DNA of 64,000 nt. Origin: JAFKFJ01 sp963786445. GTDB taxonomy: Bacteria; Pseudomonadota; Alphaproteobacteria; Acetobacterales; Acetobacteraceae. Made by a program: the position numbers and the translations under genes. Below the pieces are notes generated by a model. It worked only from the letters and a program-made list of their open reading frames with translations. It had not been told where the DNA came from and did not search any database. The stretch is taken from positions 310,001 to 374,000 of the forward strand of contig CAWAZU010000025.1 of the NCBI GenBank assembly GCA_963786445.1, given 5' to 3'. How positions within the stretch are numbered: the stretch's first letter is position 1; every line of letters starts with the position of its first letter. Shown in pieces: positions 47,369 to 55,141 of this stretch.

Positions 47369-48352
47369 ATGCCGCACGCGCAGCAGACCCCTCCCGGCGC
47401 CACCGACCGGGGGCGCGGGGCCGAAACGCCGCAGCAGATTCCCGCCGCGGGCTGGAAGGACATCGTCTGGCGCGCGTACCGGGGGACGCTGACGGACAAC
47501 GTCTCGATGGCCGCCGGCGGTCTCACCTACTACATGCTGGTGGCGTTGTTTCCGGCGCTGGCGGCGCTGGTCTCGCTCTATGGCCTGTTCTTCAATCCGG
47601 CCGACGTGCATCGGCAGATGCAGGCGATCTCGGCGGCAATTCCCGCCGGGGCGCAGCAGGTGATCGGCGACGAGCTCGACCAGATCGCCGCCAGCTCGCG
47701 CGGCGCGCTCGGCCTCGGCATCGTCGCCGGCTTGCTGTTCGCGCTGTACAGCGCCTCGCGCGGCGTCAGCGGGCTGATCGCGGCGCTCAACATGGCCTAT
47801 GACGAGAAGGAGCAGCGCAGCTTCATCCGGCGCAACCTGGTCGCGCTGGCGCTGACGCTGGTGCTGATCGTGATCGGGATCGTGGCCCTCGTGCTGGTCG
47901 CCGGCGTGCCGCTGGTCGTCGCCGCGGCCGGGCTGGGCGGGTTCGCGAAATGGCTGACGCTGATCCTGGAATGGCCGCTGCTGCTGGCGGTCCTGATGCT
48001 TGTCCTGGCGGTGCTGTATCGCTACGCGCCCGACCGGAGCCGGGCGCAGTGGCGCTGGATCAGCCCGGGCGCCGTGGCGGCAACGCTGCTGTGGCTCGCG
48101 GGCTCGCTCGCCTTCACCGTCTATGTCGCGAATTTCGGCAGCTACAACAGGACCTACGGCTCGCTGGGCGCGCTGTTCGGCATGCTGACCTGGATGTATC
48201 TCTCGGCCTACGTCGTGCTGTTCGGCGCCGAGGTCAACGCCTCGACCGAACGCCAGACGCGGCGCGACACCACCGAAGGTCGGGAGAAGCCGATGGGCAG
48301 CCGCGGCGCCGCCGCCGCCGATACGCTCGGCGAAAGTTATGGGTCGCGCTGA
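47369..48352 (+). CDS. YihY/virulence factor BrkB family membrane protein
   Basis: 327 residues from ATG 47369. Six membrane helices with family blocks 'DNVSMAAGGLTYYMLVALFPALAALVSLYGL', 'LFALYSASRGVSGLIAALNMAYDEKEQRSFIRRNL', 'RYAPDRSRAQWRWISPGAVAATLLWL' and 'YGSLGALFGMLTWMYLSAYVVLFGAEVNA'. The C-terminal tail after that is polar. Function in the family is not settled; roles in transport or envelope integrity have been proposed. It ends 4 bases from the convergent aroK-aroB gene. Confidence 0.92.
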   Translation: MPHAQQTPPGATDRGRGAETPQQIPAAGWKDIVWRAYRGTLTDNVSMAAGGLTYYMLVALFPALAALVSLYGLFFNPADVHRQMQAISAAIPAGAQQVIGDELDQIAASSRGALGLGIVAGLLFALYSASRGVSGLIAALNMAYDEKEQRSFIRRNLVALALTLVLIVIGIVALVLVAGVPLVVAAAGLGGFAKWLTLILEWPLLLAVLMLVLAVLYRYAPDRSRAQWRWISPGAVAATLLWLAGSLAFTVYVANFGSYNRTYGSLGALFGMLTWMYLSAYVVLFGAEVNASTERQTRRDTTEGREKPMGSRGAAAADTLGESYGSR

Positions 48353-48356
48353 CGTC

Positions 48357-50051
48357 CTACGCCTCGGCCCCCTCCGCGCGCAGCAGCGCCGCCACCTCCT
48401 CGGCGGGCACGTCGCCCTGCGTGAACGCCTCGCCGATGCCGCGCGCCAGCACCAGGACAAGCCGCCCGTCGCGCGTCTTCTTGTCGCGCCGCATGTGCCC
48501 GACCAGCCGCTCGGCCGAGAGCCGCCGGTTCAGCCGCGACAGGTCCGCCGGCAGGCCGGCCGCGTCGAAATGCGCCACCACTCGCCCCGCGTCCTCCGCC
48601 GGACAGAGGCCCAGACGTGCCGACAGCCGGAACGCGAGGCCAATCCCGACGGCGACCGCCTCGCCGTGCAGGATGGTGCCAAAACCCAGCTCCGCTTCCA
48701 GCGCATGCCCGAACGTATGGCCGAGATTGAGCAGCGCGCGGCCGTTGCTCGGCCGCTCCTCGCGCTCGTCGTCGCCCACCACCTGCGCCTTGAACGCGCA
48801 GGCGCGCAGCACCGCCTCCGCCTGCGCCGTCGCATCGCCCGCCAGCAGCGCGGCGGCGTTCGCCTCGCACCAGGCGAACAATGCGGCGTCGCCGATCAGC
48901 CCGGCCTTGGCGATCTCGGCGTAGCCGGCGCGCAGCTCACGCAGCGGCAGCGTTGCCAGCGTGGCCGTATCGGCGATCACCATGCGCGGCTGGTGGAACG
49001 CGCCGAGCAGGTTCTTTCCGTGCCGTGTGTTGATGCCGGTCTTGCCGCCGACCGAGCTGTCCACCTGCGCCAGCAGCGTCGTCGGGACCTGCACGAACGG
49101 CAGCCCGCGCAGCGTCGCCGCCGCCACGAACCCGGCGAGGTCGCCGACCACCCCGCCGCCGAGCGCGATCACCGCGGTCCGCCGCTCCACGCCTGCCTCC
49201 AGCAGATCGTCGGTCAGGCGCTCGAACAGATCGAGCCGTTTGCTGGTCTCGCCCGCCGGCACGCTGATCGGCGTCGCGGCGAAGCCGGTGGCCGCGAGGC
49301 CCTCCAGCAGCGCCGGCAGGTGCAGCGCCGCCACGCTGGCGTCGGTGATGACGAAGGCGCGCTTCTGCGGCAGCACCGGCGCCAGCAGCGCGCCGGCGCG
49401 GGCGAGCAGCCCGGTGCCGACCACCACGTCGTAGCTCGCCGACCGCAGCGTCACCGCCAGCCGCCGCGGCATCTGCCAGGCGAGCAGCGCGTCCAGCACC
49501 TGGGCGGTGGTCGCGTCCGGCGTCTCGTCGCCGCAATCGACGATCACGTCCGCCTCGGCATAGACCGGGTGGCGGAGCCCGATCAGCCGCGCCAGCACGG
49601 TCGCCGGGTCGCTCTCGTTCAGCAACGGCCGGTGGCTGCGTCCGGCGACGCGGCGCAGCAGTGTGGGCAGGCTGCAGCGCAGCCAGACGCACACCGCCTC
49701 CCGCCGGATCGCCGCGCGCGTGGCCGGGTCCATGTAGGCGCCGCCGCCGGTCGCCAGCACCACCGGCTCGCCGGCCAGCAGGCGTGCGATCACCCGGCGC
49801 TCGCCGGCGCGGAACTCCTGCTCGCCGTAGCGGTCGAAAAGTTCGGCAATGCAACAGCCCGCGGCCAGTTCGATTTCGCTGTCGGCGTCGCGGAACGGCA
49901 GGCCGAGTCGCGCCGCCAGCCGCCGGCCGATCGAGGTTTTTCCCGCCCCCATCAGGCCGACCAGCACGATGCTGCGGCCGGCAAGCGCCGCGGGCAGGGG
50001 CGGCGCCGGGTCCTTCAGTGCGGCGGCGTTCAGGACGGTGTTGCGCGTCAT
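48357..50051 (-). CDS. aroK-aroB: Fused shikimate kinase and 3-dehydroquinate synthase (AroK-AroB)
   Basis: 564 residues in one frame from ATG 50051. The first 185 or so are shikimate kinase: Walker A 'VLVGLMGAGKTSIGRRLAARLGLPFRDADSEIE', 'LATGGGAYM' and 'RPLL'. The rest is 3-dehydroquinate synthase: 'VPAGETSKRLDLFERLTDDLLEAG', 'ALGGGVVGDLAGFVAAATLRGLPFVQVPTTLLAQVDSSVGGKTGIN' and 'LNLGHTFGHALE'. There is no stop between them; a Met (in 'WQMPRRLAV') marks the old AroB start. The two shikimate-pathway steps are not consecutive, so the fusion is more about co-expression than channelling. The gene is divergent from a tiny membrane-protein gene. Confidence 0.94.
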   Translation of the reverse strand: MTRNTVLNAAALKDPAPPLPAALAGRSIVLVGLMGAGKTSIGRRLAARLGLPFRDADSEIELAAGCCIAELFDRYGEQEFRAGERRVIARLLAGEPVVLATGGGAYMDPATRAAIRREAVCVWLRCSLPTLLRRVAGRSHRPLLNESDPATVLARLIGLRHPVYAEADVIVDCGDETPDATTAQVLDALLAWQMPRRLAVTLRSASYDVVVGTGLLARAGALLAPVLPQKRAFVITDASVAALHLPALLEGLAATGFAATPISVPAGETSKRLDLFERLTDDLLEAGVERRTAVIALGGGVVGDLAGFVAAATLRGLPFVQVPTTLLAQVDSSVGGKTGINTRHGKNLLGAFHQPRMVIADTATLATLPLRELRAGYAEIAKAGLIGDAALFAWCEANAAALLAGDATAQAEAVLRACAFKAQVVGDDEREERPSNGRALLNLGHTFGHALEAELGFGTILHGEAVAVGIGLAFRLSARLGLCPAEDAGRVVAHFDAAGLPADLSRLNRRLSAERLVGHMRRDKKTRDGRLVLVLARGIGEAFTQGDVPAEEVAALLRAEGAEA

Positions 50052-50129
50052 CACGGCGGAGGCTAGCACACGCGCCCGTGGCGCCAAGCTTCGCGCCCCG
50101 GCTTCGTGCCACGGCGCTAAAGGGCGGTC

Positions 50130-50273
50130 ATGCGGCGTCTGTTTCTTCTGGTGGTTCTGCTCGGGCTGATCGTGGCGGCGGTGGGGCTGGTGATGCTTGG
50201 GGCATTCCCGCCGGAGCCGCACCCGCAGCAGATCCAGAAAGTGCTGCCGAACGAACGCTTCCAGCCGAAGTAG
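50130..50273 (+). CDS. Small single-pass membrane protein (47 residues) before xerD
   Basis: ATG 50130 opens a 47-residue frame with a clean membrane anchor, 'MRRLFLLVVLLGLIVAAVG', then a short polar tail ending 'QKVLPNERFQPK'. Its stop is only two bases before the xerD GTG, so the two are probably translated together. It sits between divergent aroK-aroB and xerD in a gap otherwise unexplained. The positive-inside N-terminus and the abrupt change to a polar tail look like a real small protein. I know no function. Confidence 0.6.
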   Translation: MRRLFLLVVLLGLIVAAVGLVMLGAFPPEPHPQQIQKVLPNERFQPK

Positions 50274-50275
50274 CC

Positions 50276-51169
50276 GTGGACCGTCACATTGAGGCGTTCC
50301 TGGAGATGCTGGCGGCCGAGCGGGGCGCGGCACGCAACACGCTGGCCGCCTACGCCGCCGACCTCGCCGACGCCGCCGGCTTCGCCGCGCGCGCGGGCGA
50401 GACCCCTGCCGGCGTGACGCAGGCGACGCTGCGCCGCTATCTCGGCGCGCTGGCGGCGGCGGGTTTGTCGGCGCGCACGGCGGCGCGGCGGCTGTCGGCG
50501 CTGCGGCAGTTCCATCGCTTCCTGGTGCGCGAGGGGGTGCGGGCGGACGACCCGACGGACCTGCTCGACCGGCCGCGGCTGCCGGCGGCATTACCGAAAC
50601 TTCTTTCGGAAATGGAGGTCGATGCCCTGCTGGCCGCCGCCGCCGCGCGGCCGAACGAGCGCCAGGCGGCGGTGCTGCGGGCGGCGCTGGAGATCCTTTA
50701 TGCAAGCGGGTTGCGTATTTCCGAACTGCTGGCGCTGCCGCGCACGGCGCTCGCCGGCGACGCAGCGCTGCTGCTGGTGCGCGGCAAGGGCGGCAAGGAG
50801 CGGCTGGTGCCGCTCTCCGACGCCGCCCGCGTCGCCGCTTCGCCGCTGCTCGCGGCCAAGGGGCGCTGGCTGTTCCCCGGCCGCGACAAGCGCCGCGCCA
50901 TGACGCGGCAGGGATTTGCGCAGGCGCTCAAGCTGGTGGCCCTGGACGCCGGCCTGGACCCGGCGCGGGTCTCGCCGCACGTGCTGCGGCATTCCTTCGC
51001 CAGCCACATGCTGGCGCGCGGCGCCGACCTGCGCAGCCTGCAAGTGCTGCTCGGCCATGCCGACATCGCGACGACGCAGATCTACACGCATGTGCTGGCC
51101 GAGCGGCTGCAGCGCCTGGTCGAGCAGCACCACCCGCTGGCACGGCCGGCCGCCGGGCCGAGGGGCTGA
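50276..51169 (+). CDS. xerD: Site-specific tyrosine recombinase XerD
   Basis: 297 residues from GTG 50276. SAM-like core-binding N-terminus ('FLEMLAAERGAARNTLAAYAADL'), then the catalytic domain with all tyrosine-recombinase residues: R147 ('YASGLRISEL'), K171 ('GKGGKER'), H235 and R238 ('SPHVLRHSFASHML'), H261 ('LLGHADIATTQIYTH') and nucleophile Y270. Length and lack of flanking mobile genes favour the housekeeping XerD that resolves chromosome dimers at dif over a phage integrase. XerC is not in the window. accA follows. Confidence 0.93.
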   Translation: MDRHIEAFLEMLAAERGAARNTLAAYAADLADAAGFAARAGETPAGVTQATLRRYLGALAAAGLSARTAARRLSALRQFHRFLVREGVRADDPTDLLDRPRLPAALPKLLSEMEVDALLAAAAARPNERQAAVLRAALEILYASGLRISELLALPRTALAGDAALLLVRGKGGKERLVPLSDAARVAASPLLAAKGRWLFPGRDKRRAMTRQGFAQALKLVALDAGLDPARVSPHVLRHSFASHMLARGADLRSLQVLLGHADIATTQIYTHVLAERLQRLVEQHHPLARPAAGPRG

Positions 51170-51202
51170 CCGGTCATGCTGCAGGTGCTACAGCCGGCCG
51201 CC

Positions 51203-52159
51203 ATGCGTCATTACCTCGATTTCGAGAAGCCGATCGCCGAGCTGGAAGGCAAGATCGACGAGCTGCGGAAAATGTCGGAGGCCGACGGCCTCAATATCGC
51301 CGAGGAAGTGGCGAAGCTGACGGAAAAGTCCGACCGGCAGTTGCGCGCCACTTACGCGAAACTCACGCCCTGGCAGAAGACCCAGGTCGCACGGCACCCC
51401 GACCGGCCGAAAGCCGGCGATTACCTGGCGACGCTGATCACCGAATTCACCCCGCTCGCCGGCGACCGGGCGTTTGCCGACGATGCGGCGGTGGTCGGCG
51501 GGCTGGGGCGGTTCCGCGGCCGGGCGGTGGTGGTGCTGGGCACCGAGAAGGGCGCGGACACCGAAAGCCGCGTGCGGCACAATTTCGGCATGGCGCGGCC
51601 GGAGGGCTACCGCAAGGCGCGGCGGCTGATCGAACTGGCCGGGCGGTTCGCGCTGCCGGTGCTGACCTTCGTGGACACCTCCGGCGCCTTCCCCGGCATC
51701 GACGCCGAGGCGCGCGGCCAGGCCGAGGCGATCGCCCGCTCGATCGAGGCGTGCCTGGAGGCGCCGGTGCCGCTGGTCGCGACGGTGATCGGCGAGGGCG
51801 GCTCCGGCGGCGCCATCGCGCTCGCCGCGGGGGACGCGGTGCTGATGCTGGAGCACGCGATCTACTCGGTGATCTCGCCGGAGGGGTGTGCCGCGATCCT
51901 GTGGAAGGATTCGGCCCAGGCGGCGGCGGCGGCGGATGCGCTGAAGCTGACCGCGGAGGACCTGAAGCGGCTCGGCCTGATCGACGCGATCGTGCCGGAA
52001 CCGCTCGGCGGCGCGCATCGCGACCCGGCGGCGGCGATCGAAGCGGTGGGCGACGCGGTGGCGGCGGCGCTGGCGCCGCTGGCCGCACTCGACGGCGCGG
52101 CGCTGAAGGCGCAGCGGCGGGAGAAATACCTGGAGATGGGGCGCGAGGCGCTGACGTAG
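51203..52159 (+). CDS. accA: Acetyl-CoA carboxylase carboxyltransferase subunit alpha
   Basis: 318 residues from ATG 51203. Typical start 'YLDFEKPIAELEGKIDELR', then 'LTPWQKTQVARHPDRPKAGDY', 'NFGMARPEGYRKARRLIELAGRFALPVLTFVDTSGAFPGIDAEARGQAEAIA' and 'VIGEGGSGGAIALAAGDAVLMLEHAIYSVISPEGCAAILW'. These glycine-rich blocks form the carboxybiotin and acyl-CoA pockets. With AccD it makes malonyl-CoA for fatty acid synthesis. An ATG at 51176 is in frame but would add an unconserved leader. Confidence 0.96.
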   Translation: MRHYLDFEKPIAELEGKIDELRKMSEADGLNIAEEVAKLTEKSDRQLRATYAKLTPWQKTQVARHPDRPKAGDYLATLITEFTPLAGDRAFADDAAVVGGLGRFRGRAVVVLGTEKGADTESRVRHNFGMARPEGYRKARRLIELAGRFALPVLTFVDTSGAFPGIDAEARGQAEAIARSIEACLEAPVPLVATVIGEGGSGGAIALAAGDAVLMLEHAIYSVISPEGCAAILWKDSAQAAAAADALKLTAEDLKRLGLIDAIVPEPLGGAHRDPAAAIEAVGDAVAAALAPLAALDGAALKAQRREKYLEMGREALT

Positions 52160-52240
52160 GATTCAGGCAGGTACCGGGCGCGTCCACTGCACGACTTTCG
52201 GCCTAAGGTGGCAATTCAGCTTCGATCCGCACTGGTTGCC

Positions 52241-52260
52241 AATTGACTGCAATTGACTGC
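52241..52260 (+). repeat. Perfect tandem duplication of a 10-mer
   Basis: AATTGACTGC occurs twice head-to-tail about 80 bases after the accA stop, at the edge of the low-GC gap. It may be a replication slip or the scar of an insertion; only two copies are present. Confidence 0.85.
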
Positions 52261-52549
52261 GATTTTATAGAATCCGGGCGTCGCCGCGACCCTGCGTAAC
52301 CAATTGATTTTCTGAGATTCTCGCGCTGCTCGCGAGCTTTAATCCATGCCATACGTCCTTGCTCCGTTCGGCCCACGGTCCCAAAGTAGCTGACGGAGAG
52401 GGAAATTGATCACTCCTGAGGTCTGCGGTCCTTGCGCAATGGCTGGCTTCTATGCGGACCGCGTCGGGTCGTTCGGTTGTTACCCGCTGATCCCTCAACG
52501 ACGAGAAGATACAGGGACGAATGCACAGCGTATAGGTCGATGACAACGA

Positions 52550-52819
52550 ATGAGTGACGACCTCAGCAATAAGAACAATGTACGCCAGCAGGAAGGACCA
52601 AGCGTGAGCGTACGAACGGCGACCGCAATAGTGATTGCGGCTTTTCCGCTGTTGAGCGCATTGTTCTCGCATTCAAATATGCTTCGCATCGCCCTTTGTG
52701 TTTTCGCAATTCCCTGGTCGGTTGGGTTGTTTTTTCTGGTGAGGCTGGGATTTCAATATGCAGCATACAAAACTAGATCGAAACGACGTTCAGCACGCAC
52801 CCAGGAGTCGAGGGCATAA
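52550..52819 (+). CDS. Small membrane protein of unknown function
   Basis: 89 residues. Polar N-terminus ('MSDDLSNKNNVRQQEG'), then two hydrophobic segments (about 22-40 and 44-65) and a basic tail rich in Lys/Arg. Codon use differs from neighbours: many A/T-ending codons, in keeping with the low-GC gap. No family recognised and no strong ribosome site, so coding status is moderate. Confidence 0.45.
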   Translation: MSDDLSNKNNVRQQEGPSVSVRTATAIVIAAFPLLSALFSHSNMLRIALCVFAIPWSVGLFFLVRLGFQYAAYKTRSKRRSARTQESRA

Positions 52820-52938
52820 AGTCGGAAGCATTACTCACGGTAGTGGGCCATGGTTTTTGGGACGGCTGCGAGGCTAGGCCGGTTGAGGCGTAGATCCAGC
52901 TGCGGCCTCGTAACCGTTAGTGGGTCTGGAGACGCAGC

Positions 52939-53055
52939 ATGGCCGACCATAAGCAGCGGTACACGGTTCCGATGATGATAGGGTCGGTAATTGTCGTTTT
53001 CTTACTCGGAGCGACACTTGTTTTGCCTAAGAAGCAGAGACCACTAATTTCATGA
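52939..53055 (+). CDS. Possible 38-residue membrane peptide
   Basis: ATG 52939 opens 38 codons with one hydrophobic helix ('MMIGSVIVVFLLGATLVL') flanked by basic residues. It lies in the low-GC gap, 119 bases after the previous small frame. A helix of this kind in a random frame is possible at this composition, so this is a weak call. Confidence 0.3.
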   Translation: MADHKQRYTVPMMIGSVIVVFLLGATLVLPKKQRPLIS

Positions 53056-53168
53056 CTTTTGTTTATGCCACCAATCGCACTGTTTATCTACGGAACAGTA
53101 AGAAACCGAGTCCTGCCATGGCTTCGTGCGCACCGTCGGTAACAACGGGATGAAGTGGGAGTGCATCA

Positions 53169-53324
53169 ATGTCTGGTCTGGTCGGAATAGTGAGCATAGG
53201 TCTCTCTGCAGCTGAGAAACTAGTGCCCGAAGCGATTACTACACAGCTGAAGGCATACGGCTTGGCGGTCGATGAGATGTCAGCCGCCGCCGGCCAAAAT
53301 CCAGAAGCAGCTATGGCGACGTAA
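53169..53324 (+). CDS. Possible 51-residue small protein
   Basis: ATG 53169, preceded by GGGAG at a suitable distance, gives 51 codons that end just before the pheA region. The N-terminus is mildly hydrophobic ('MSGLVGIVSIGLSAAEKLV') and the rest is helical and polar. No family recognised. Weak call, mainly from the ribosome-site spacing. Confidence 0.3.
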   Translation: MSGLVGIVSIGLSAAEKLVPEAITTQLKAYGLAVDEMSAAAGQNPEAAMAT

Positions 53325-53391
53325 ATTTTTGGCAGAATCCGACGCTGAATACAAAAAACGTGCTGGTGCTCTGACCCGCGGAGCGGGCCGG

Positions 53392-54246
53392 TCAGTCGGC
53401 CGGCTCGTTCTGCGCCAACCGCTGCGGCGCCGCCGGATAGACACCCAGAATGCGGCATTCGCGCGAAAAAAACTCCAGCTCCTCCAGCGCCCGGCGCAGC
53501 TTCGGCTGCTCCGGGTGGCCCTCGACGTCGCAGAGGAACTGCGTGGCGGTGAAATGGCCGTCGAGCATGTAGCTTTCCAGCTTGGTCATGTTCACGCCGT
53601 TGGTCGCGAAGCCGCCCAGCGCCTTGTAGAGCGCCGCCGGCACGTTGCGCACGCGGAACACGAACGTCGTCATCAGGTGCGGCGTCTCGGGCGCGTGGCG
53701 CGAGGGCGCGGTCGCGGCGACGTAGAAGCGGGTGGTGTTGTGCGGCGCGTCCTCGACGTTGCGGCGCAGCACGTCGAGGCCGAAAATCTCGGCGGCCAGC
53801 GCGGAGGCGATGGCGGCGTCCTCGGGATTGTTCCAGGCCGCCACCTGCTCGGCGGACCCCGCGGTGTCGGCCTCGATCACGGCGGTCAGGTTGAGTTCCT
53901 TGAGCAGCCGCCGCACCTGGCCCAAAGCGACGGCATGCGAATGGGCGCGTTTGAGCGTGGCCAGCGTGGCGCCGCGCGGGGCGAGAAGACAATGCTCGAC
54001 GCGCTGGAAATGCTCGCCCACGATGGCGAGGCCCGATCCCGGCAGCAGCGCATGGATGTCCGGCACGCGGCCGGCGAGGCTGTTCTCGCAGGGCAGCATG
54101 GCGCGCTCGGCCGCCCCTTCGCGCACCGCATCGATGGTCGCCTCGAAGGTCGGGCAGGGCAGCGTGCGCCAGTCCGGGAAGGCGGTGCGGCAGGCGAGGT
54201 CGGAATAGGCGCCGGGACGGCCCTGGAAGGCGATGGTGCGGGTCAT
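53392..54246 (-). CDS. pheA: Prephenate dehydratase
   Basis: 284 residues. Catalytic domain start 'IAFQGRPGAYSDLACRTAFPDW', then 'AMLPCENSLAGRVPDIHALL' and 'NTTRFYVAA' with the catalytic Thr-Arg-Phe motif. The C-terminal ACT domain has 'VPAALYKALGGFATNGVNMTKLESYML', the phenylalanine-binding GALV/ESRP-type region. There is no chorismate mutase domain, as usual in alphaproteobacteria. The start overlaps the kdsB stop (ATGA). The penultimate step to phenylalanine; feedback inhibition by phenylalanine is expected. Confidence 0.95.
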   Translation of the reverse strand: MTRTIAFQGRPGAYSDLACRTAFPDWRTLPCPTFEATIDAVREGAAERAMLPCENSLAGRVPDIHALLPGSGLAIVGEHFQRVEHCLLAPRGATLATLKRAHSHAVALGQVRRLLKELNLTAVIEADTAGSAEQVAAWNNPEDAAIASALAAEIFGLDVLRRNVEDAPHNTTRFYVAATAPSRHAPETPHLMTTFVFRVRNVPAALYKALGGFATNGVNMTKLESYMLDGHFTATQFLCDVEGHPEQPKLRRALEELEFFSRECRILGVYPAAPQRLAQNEPAD

Positions 54247-54989
54247 GCCGGCTCCTTGGGTGGGGCGAGGGTTTGGCGGATGCGGGCGAGATCGGCTGGC
54301 GTATCGACGCCGAACGGCGCGCGATCGACGCGCGCGCACAGCACGCGCATGCCGGCCTCCAGCGCGCGCAGCTGCTCCAGCTTCTCGCGCCGCTCCAAAG
54401 CCGAGGGGGGCAGTGCGACGAAGCGGGCGAGGGCGGCGCGGCGCCAGGCGTAGATGCCGATGTGGTGCCACAGCGGACCGGCGCCCCAGGGGATCGGCGC
54501 GCGGGAGAAATACAGCGCCGTCGCGACCGCGGCGCCCTCGGCGAAGGCGCAGGCGGCCTTGACCACCTGCTCGGCCGCCGCCTCGGCCGCGTCCTCGATC
54601 GGCGCGACCAGGGTGGCGAGGTCGGCGGCCGAGTCGGCGAGCGGCGCCAGCACGGCGCGCAGATAGTCCGGCGGCAGGGTCGGCAGGTCGCCTTGCAGGT
54701 TGATGACCACGTCATGCGCGCCGTGCGGGTCGAACCGCGCCAGCGCCGCCTGCACGCGGTCGGAGCCGGAGGGCAGCGCCGGGTCGGTCAGCACCGCGGT
54801 GCCGCCGGCGGCCGCGACCACCGCGGCGATCTCGCGCTCGCCGCAGGCGACGACGACCGGGCCGATCGCGGCCTCGCGGGCGCGGTCGAGCACGTGCAGG
54901 ATCATCGGCCGTCCGGCGATCGCGGCCAGCGGCTTGCCGGGCAGCCTGGTCGCCGCCATGCGCGCGGGAATGACGACGATGGGGTTCAT
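54243..54989 (-). CDS. kdsB: 3-deoxy-manno-octulosonate cytidylyltransferase (CMP-KDO synthetase)
   Basis: 248 residues from ATG 54989. Nucleotidyltransferase start 'VVIPARMAATRLPGKPLAAIAGRPMILHVLDRA', then 'VLTDPALPSGSDRVQAAL' and 'DVVINLQGDLPTLPP', where the aspartate binds magnesium. 'GPLWHHIGIYAWRRAALARF' and 'EKLEQLRALEAGMRV' complete the family set. It activates KDO for lipopolysaccharide inner core. It is translationally coupled to pheA. It is divergent from the cytochrome c gene. Confidence 0.95.
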   Translation of the reverse strand: MNPIVVIPARMAATRLPGKPLAAIAGRPMILHVLDRAREAAIGPVVVACGEREIAAVVAAAGGTAVLTDPALPSGSDRVQAALARFDPHGAHDVVINLQGDLPTLPPDYLRAVLAPLADSAADLATLVAPIEDAAEAAAEQVVKAACAFAEGAAVATALYFSRAPIPWGAGPLWHHIGIYAWRRAALARFVALPPSALERREKLEQLRALEAGMRVLCARVDRAPFGVDTPADLARIRQTLAPPKEPA

Positions 54990-55141
54990 GCGGGGCCGCA
55001 AACGGGGCGGCAGGCGGGTTGTGGCAAACGGTTCAGTTCCCTATGGTGCCGCGCAACTTACGGAGGCGGCGGGCGGCGGGCAACGCGGCGCCGCGGCCCG
55101 CGCCTGTTTGGTCCGTTCTCACGTTCGGGGTTCGACTCGGC

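Larger units (their letters stand above)
52160..53391. other. Low-GC gap between accA and pheA with small candidate genes
   Basis: About 1.2 kb in which base composition falls sharply compared with both sides, and no recognisable long gene is present. It contains a perfect tandem 10-base repeat (52241-52260) and three short plus-strand reading frames, two of them with membrane helices (listed separately). There are no visible transposase remains, tRNA or long inverted repeats. The composition suggests horizontally acquired or degenerate DNA. Confidence 0.7.

Noticed and set aside
50276..51169. XerD-like gene as a phage or island integrase
   Set aside because: No attachment site, tRNA or mobile genes nearby, and size and motifs match housekeeping XerD; it is followed directly by accA.
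52265..52672. Minus-strand 135-residue frame in the low-GC gap
   Set aside because: It has no recognisable domain, no ribosome site and overlaps the better plus-strand membrane-protein frame.
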